NCBI GenBank assembly: GCA_903929895.1
Contig: CAIYWM010000671.1
Location: 1 to 8,921, forward strand
DNA length: 8,921 nt
Source of the DNA: an uncultured Alphaproteobacteria bacterium
GTDB lineage: Bacteria; Pseudomonadota; Alphaproteobacteria; Reyranellales; Reyranellaceae
Direction: 5' to 3'
The notes below the pieces were generated by a model, which saw only the letters and a program-made list of their open reading frames with translations, searched no databases and was not told the origin of the DNA. A program made the position numbers and the translations under genes. Shown here in pieces: positions 7,061 through 8,921 of this stretch (its first letter is position 1; each line of letters opens with the position of its first letter).

Positions 7061-8220
7061 CAGTTCCTCCCGCGGCCGAGCAGGCGGTCGGAGATGATGC
7101 GCTTCTGGATCTCCGAGGTGCCCTCGAAGATCTTGGTGAGGCGGGCGTCGCGCCAGTGGCGCTCGACCGCATGGAGCGTGGTGTAGCCGGCGCCACCATG
7201 GATCTGCAGGCCTTCGCTGCAGACCCGCTCGGCCATCTCCGAGGCGAACAGCTTGGCCATCGATGCTTCCTTGTCGCAGCGCTGGCCGGTGTCGATCTGC
7301 TCGCAGACGAAGTTGTTGAGCTGGCGGGCCGCCTCGATCTGCGTCGCCATGTCGGCGATCTTGAAGCGGATCGCCTGGAACTCCGAGATCGACTGACCGA
7401 ACTGGCGGCGCTCGCCGGCGTAGCGGATCGAATCGTCGAGGGCGCCCTGGGCCAGGCCGATCGCGCGGGCGGCTGTGTGGGCGCGGGCGGTCTCGAGACC
7501 GGCCGTCGCGTAATAGAAGGCCTGGCCTTCGTCGCCGATCATGTCCTCGGCCTTCACCCGGCAATTGTCGAACGCGAGTTCCCAGGTCTTCCAGCCGAAA
7601 TAGCCGATTTTGGGAATCGGCGAGCCGCTGCAGCCCGGCATCAGCTCACCGCGCTTCTTCTCGACGAAGAACATCGACAGGCCGAGATGCCGCTTGCCCG
7701 GGGGCGCTTCGGACGTGCGCGCGATGATGATCATGAAGTCGGCGCCGTCGGCGAAGGTGCACCAGTACTTGTTGCCGCTGATCAGATAGCTGTCGCCATC
7801 CTTCTTGGCGCGGCAGGAAATGTTGGAGATGTCGGATCCCGCATTGGGTTCCGACATCGAGAAGGCGCCGAGGAACTCGCCCTTGGCCATGCGCGGCAGG
7901 TAACGCCGGCGCTGCTCCTCGCTCATCTTGTGCGAGCCGATCAGCAGGTTGCCGCGGGCGATGATCGAGGCGACGCTCATCCAGCCGCGCGACAGCTCTT
8001 CGGTGACGAGGCAGTATTCAGAGCAGCCGAGGCCCAGGCCGCCATACTCCTCGGGGATCAGGATGCCGAAATAGCCGAGCTCGGCCATCTTGTCGCGCAG
8101 CTCCATCGGGATGTCGCCCTTCTCGGGGTCGAGCTTGTTGGCGACCGGCAGCACTTCGTTCAGCGTGAACTCGCGCGCCTGCTCCTGGATCATGCGGCGT
8201 TCTTCGGTAAGGAAAGGCAT
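7060..8220 (-). CDS. Acyl-CoA dehydrogenase (FAD-dependent)
   Basis: This 386-residue soluble flavoenzyme should form an alpha,beta double bond in an acyl-CoA and pass electrons to ETF. Its full-length layout is typical of the short/medium-chain family. It has an N-terminal helical domain with 'LGYFGILIPEEYGGLG' and a mid-domain 'AFSMSEPNAGSD' flavin/substrate loop with 'ISGNKYWCTFADGADF'. The C-terminal helices include 'RRQFGQSISEFQAIRFKIADM' and 'GLQIHGGAGYT'. Glu366 in 'KIFEGTSEIQ' sits at the position of the catalytic base of medium-chain acyl-CoA dehydrogenase. It is much shorter than the usual (2S)-methylsuccinyl-CoA dehydrogenase (about 550), but its place between two MaoC genes and next to a malyl-CoA-type lyase suggests a dicarboxylyl-CoA such as methylsuccinyl- or succinyl-type substrate. 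The ATG at 8220 overlaps the upstream TAA by one base (TAATG); the upstream in-frame extension is the first MaoC gene read in another frame. Confidence 0.95.
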   Translation of the reverse strand: MPFLTEERRMIQEQAREFTLNEVLPVANKLDPEKGDIPMELRDKMAELGYFGILIPEEYGGLGLGCSEYCLVTEELSRGWMSVASIIARGNLLIGSHKMSEEQRRRYLPRMAKGEFLGAFSMSEPNAGSDISNISCRAKKDGDSYLISGNKYWCTFADGADFMIIIARTSEAPPGKRHLGLSMFFVEKKRGELMPGCSGSPIPKIGYFGWKTWELAFDNCRVKAEDMIGDEGQAFYYATAGLETARAHTAARAIGLAQGALDDSIRYAGERRQFGQSISEFQAIRFKIADMATQIEAARQLNNFVCEQIDTGQRCDKEASMAKLFASEMAERVCSEGLQIHGGAGYTTLHAVERHWRDARLTKIFEGTSEIQKRIISDRLLGRGRN

Positions 8221-8708
8221 TACTGGGGATTCCTGAGACGGACGAGGTTGGTGCGCTTGAAGTCGATCACGAGTTCTTCGCGCTGGTTGAAGCCCTTGCT
8301 GTGCCACGTGACGATGCCGAACCCCTTGTGGGAGTCGGAGACACGCCGGTCGAGCACGACCGACTCCGCGCGCAGCGAATCGCTGGGATAGACCGGCTGG
8401 TGATAGGTGAGTTCGTTGACGCCGAGGAACGGCCCGCCGCCTTCGCTCAGATCCTCGACGGTGAGGCCGAACACCGTCGTGAAGACGAGCAGGGGATTGG
8501 CCACGATGCCGGGATGGCCGTGCGCCTGGGCGTAGGCGGCGTTGTAGTAGTGCGGATTGAAGTGCAGCGTCAGCGTGGTGAAAAGCGTGCTTTCCGACTC
8601 GGTGATCGTGCGACCCCAATGGTGCCTGAACACGCGGCCGACCTCGAAATCCTCATAGCGGTTACCCTTGGGCACCAGCCGGGCGCGGGCCCTGAAATCC
8701 TCCGACAT
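8220..8708 (-). CDS. MaoC-like hot-dog protein, resembles N-terminal half of mesaconyl-CoA hydratase
   Basis: This 162-residue single hot-dog protein contains 'RYEDFEVGRVFRHHWGRTITESE' in its first quarter, the usual MaoC opening. 'LHFNPHYYNAAYA' (48-60), 'NPLLVFTTVFGLTVED', 'VYPSDSLRAESVVL' and 'GFNQREELVIDFKRTNLV' follow. The segment matching the catalytic Asp-x4-His (for example D-F-N-P-x-H in PhaJ-type hydratases) reads His49-Phe-Asn-Pro-His-Tyr54, so both catalytic positions are changed while the fold motif is kept. The 'LLVF..VFG.TV.D.S' stretch and the 'G.NQ.eeLV..f.R..lV' ending resemble the first domain of mesaconyl-C1-CoA hydratases as I recall them. The likely role is a non-catalytic or CoA-binding partner of the second MaoC protein, or a hydratase with another active site. 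It starts 8 nt after the MmgE/PrpD-like gene, with AGGAG about 12 nt upstream, and its TAA overlaps the dehydrogenase ATG. Confidence 0.87.
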   Translation of the reverse strand: MSEDFRARARLVPKGNRYEDFEVGRVFRHHWGRTITESESTLFTTLTLHFNPHYYNAAYAQAHGHPGIVANPLLVFTTVFGLTVEDLSEGGGPFLGVNELTYHQPVYPSDSLRAESVVLDRRVSDSHKGFGIVTWHSKGFNQREELVIDFKRTNLVRLRNPQ

Positions 8709-8716
8709 TCTTTGAC

Positions 8717-8921
8717 TTAGCTCCTGGCTGAGGCGCGGACGAGTTCGCCCACGTCGGTGAGGCTGTCGATGCGTTCGATGGCATCGTGGAGGCGACGGGC
8801 GCCGGCGGCGCCGAGCAGGGGCGTCACGAGGCTGTCGAACTTGGTCTCGATCGCCTGGCGCTGCTTTTCGAGATCGGCCCAGGGGATGCCCGAGTCATGC
8901 GTGACCTCGATCATGGTGCCG
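8717..8921 (-). CDS. C-terminal end of a probable MmgE/PrpD-family protein (partial)
   Basis: Only the last 68 or so codons are present. The frame is open to the window edge and ends at TAA (8719-8717). The visible Met (8914) is internal to the longer frame and has no ribosome binding site that I can see, so the gene very probably begins outside the window. The sequence 'VTHDSGIPWADLEKQ' followed by 'ETKFDSLVTPLLGAAGARRL' and 'AIERIDSLTDVGELV' resembles the C-terminal end of MmgE/PrpD proteins. There a short strand is followed by a 'KFr.L..p.lG' helix and a closing 'l...l..l.dv..L' helix. That family includes 2-methylcitrate dehydratase, cis-aconitate decarboxylase and iminodisuccinate epimerase, all acting on small polycarboxylates, which suits the operon. 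The assignment rests on a short tail and the context only. The downstream MaoC gene starts 8 nt later. Confidence 0.65.
   Translation of the reverse strand, partial: GTMIEVTHDSGIPWADLEKQRQAIETKFDSLVTPLLGAAGARRLHDAIERIDSLTDVGELVRASARS

Noticed and set aside
7061..7564. Upstream extension of the second MaoC frame
   Set aside because: The extra N-terminal sequence is the dehydrogenase coding region in another frame. The ATG at 7060 has a good ribosome binding site and the usual one-base stop/start overlap.
7048..8391. Long open frame on the plus strand opposite the acyl-CoA dehydrogenase (447 codons)
   Set aside because: It is antisense to a full-length acyl-CoA dehydrogenase with all family motifs. 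High GC makes stop codons rare on the opposite strand, and the translation is low-complexity, rich in Ala, Asp, Arg and Val, with no recognisable domain.
8221..8619. Upstream extension of the acyl-CoA dehydrogenase frame
   Set aside because: The extension overlaps the first MaoC gene in another frame. The start at 8220 gives the normal dehydrogenase N-terminus and a TAATG junction.

Overview
The window is GC-rich, tightly packed protein-coding DNA with no RNA genes, mobile elements, CRISPR arrays or long non-coding stretches. The high GC, the many start/stop overlaps and the presence of a Bug-type binding protein suggest a metabolically versatile proteobacterium, probably alpha- (less likely beta-) proteobacterial. 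No taxonomic marker gene is present, so this is an inference from style and gene content.

Layout, left to right. (1) Positions 31-2162, minus strand: an ABC-type extracytoplasmic solute-binding protein of the peptide/opine family (SBP family 5), followed by a small VOC/glyoxalase-fold protein. (2) Positions 2225-3175, plus strand: a Bug/TctC-type periplasmic binding protein, divergent from the first binding protein across a 62-nt gap and convergent with the next gene. (3) Positions 3183-8921, minus strand: one long operon, read right to left. Its order is the C-terminal end of a probable MmgE/PrpD protein (cut by the window edge), a MaoC-like hot-dog protein, an acyl-CoA dehydrogenase, a second MaoC-like hot-dog protein, a CaiB/BaiF (class III) CoA-transferase, a CitE/HpcH-family lyase of malyl-CoA-lyase type, and an MFS transporter. 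The five junctions between complete operon genes are a 1-nt overlap, a 1-nt overlap, a 4-nt overlap, an 11-nt gap and a 1-nt gap, so co-transcription and translational coupling are very likely. The operon promoter and any regulator lie outside the window.

The operon reads as a complete CoA-dependent route for a small, probably branched C4-C5 dicarboxylic acid. The transferase makes the CoA thioester, the flavin dehydrogenase introduces a double bond, the MaoC-like proteins add water, and the lyase cleaves the malyl-CoA-like product into an acyl-CoA plus an oxo acid (glyoxylate or pyruvate). The MFS protein may carry the substrate. The parts resemble the mesaconyl-CoA/methylmalyl-CoA section of the ethylmalonyl-CoA and 3-hydroxypropionate pathways, and the itaconate catabolism operons of pseudomonads, but the arrangement matches neither as I know them. 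The most interesting detail is that the two short MaoC proteins look like the separate N- and C-terminal halves of a mesaconyl-CoA hydratase that is normally one double-hot-dog chain. One half appears to have lost the usual catalytic pair. The actual substrate cannot be read from the sequence.
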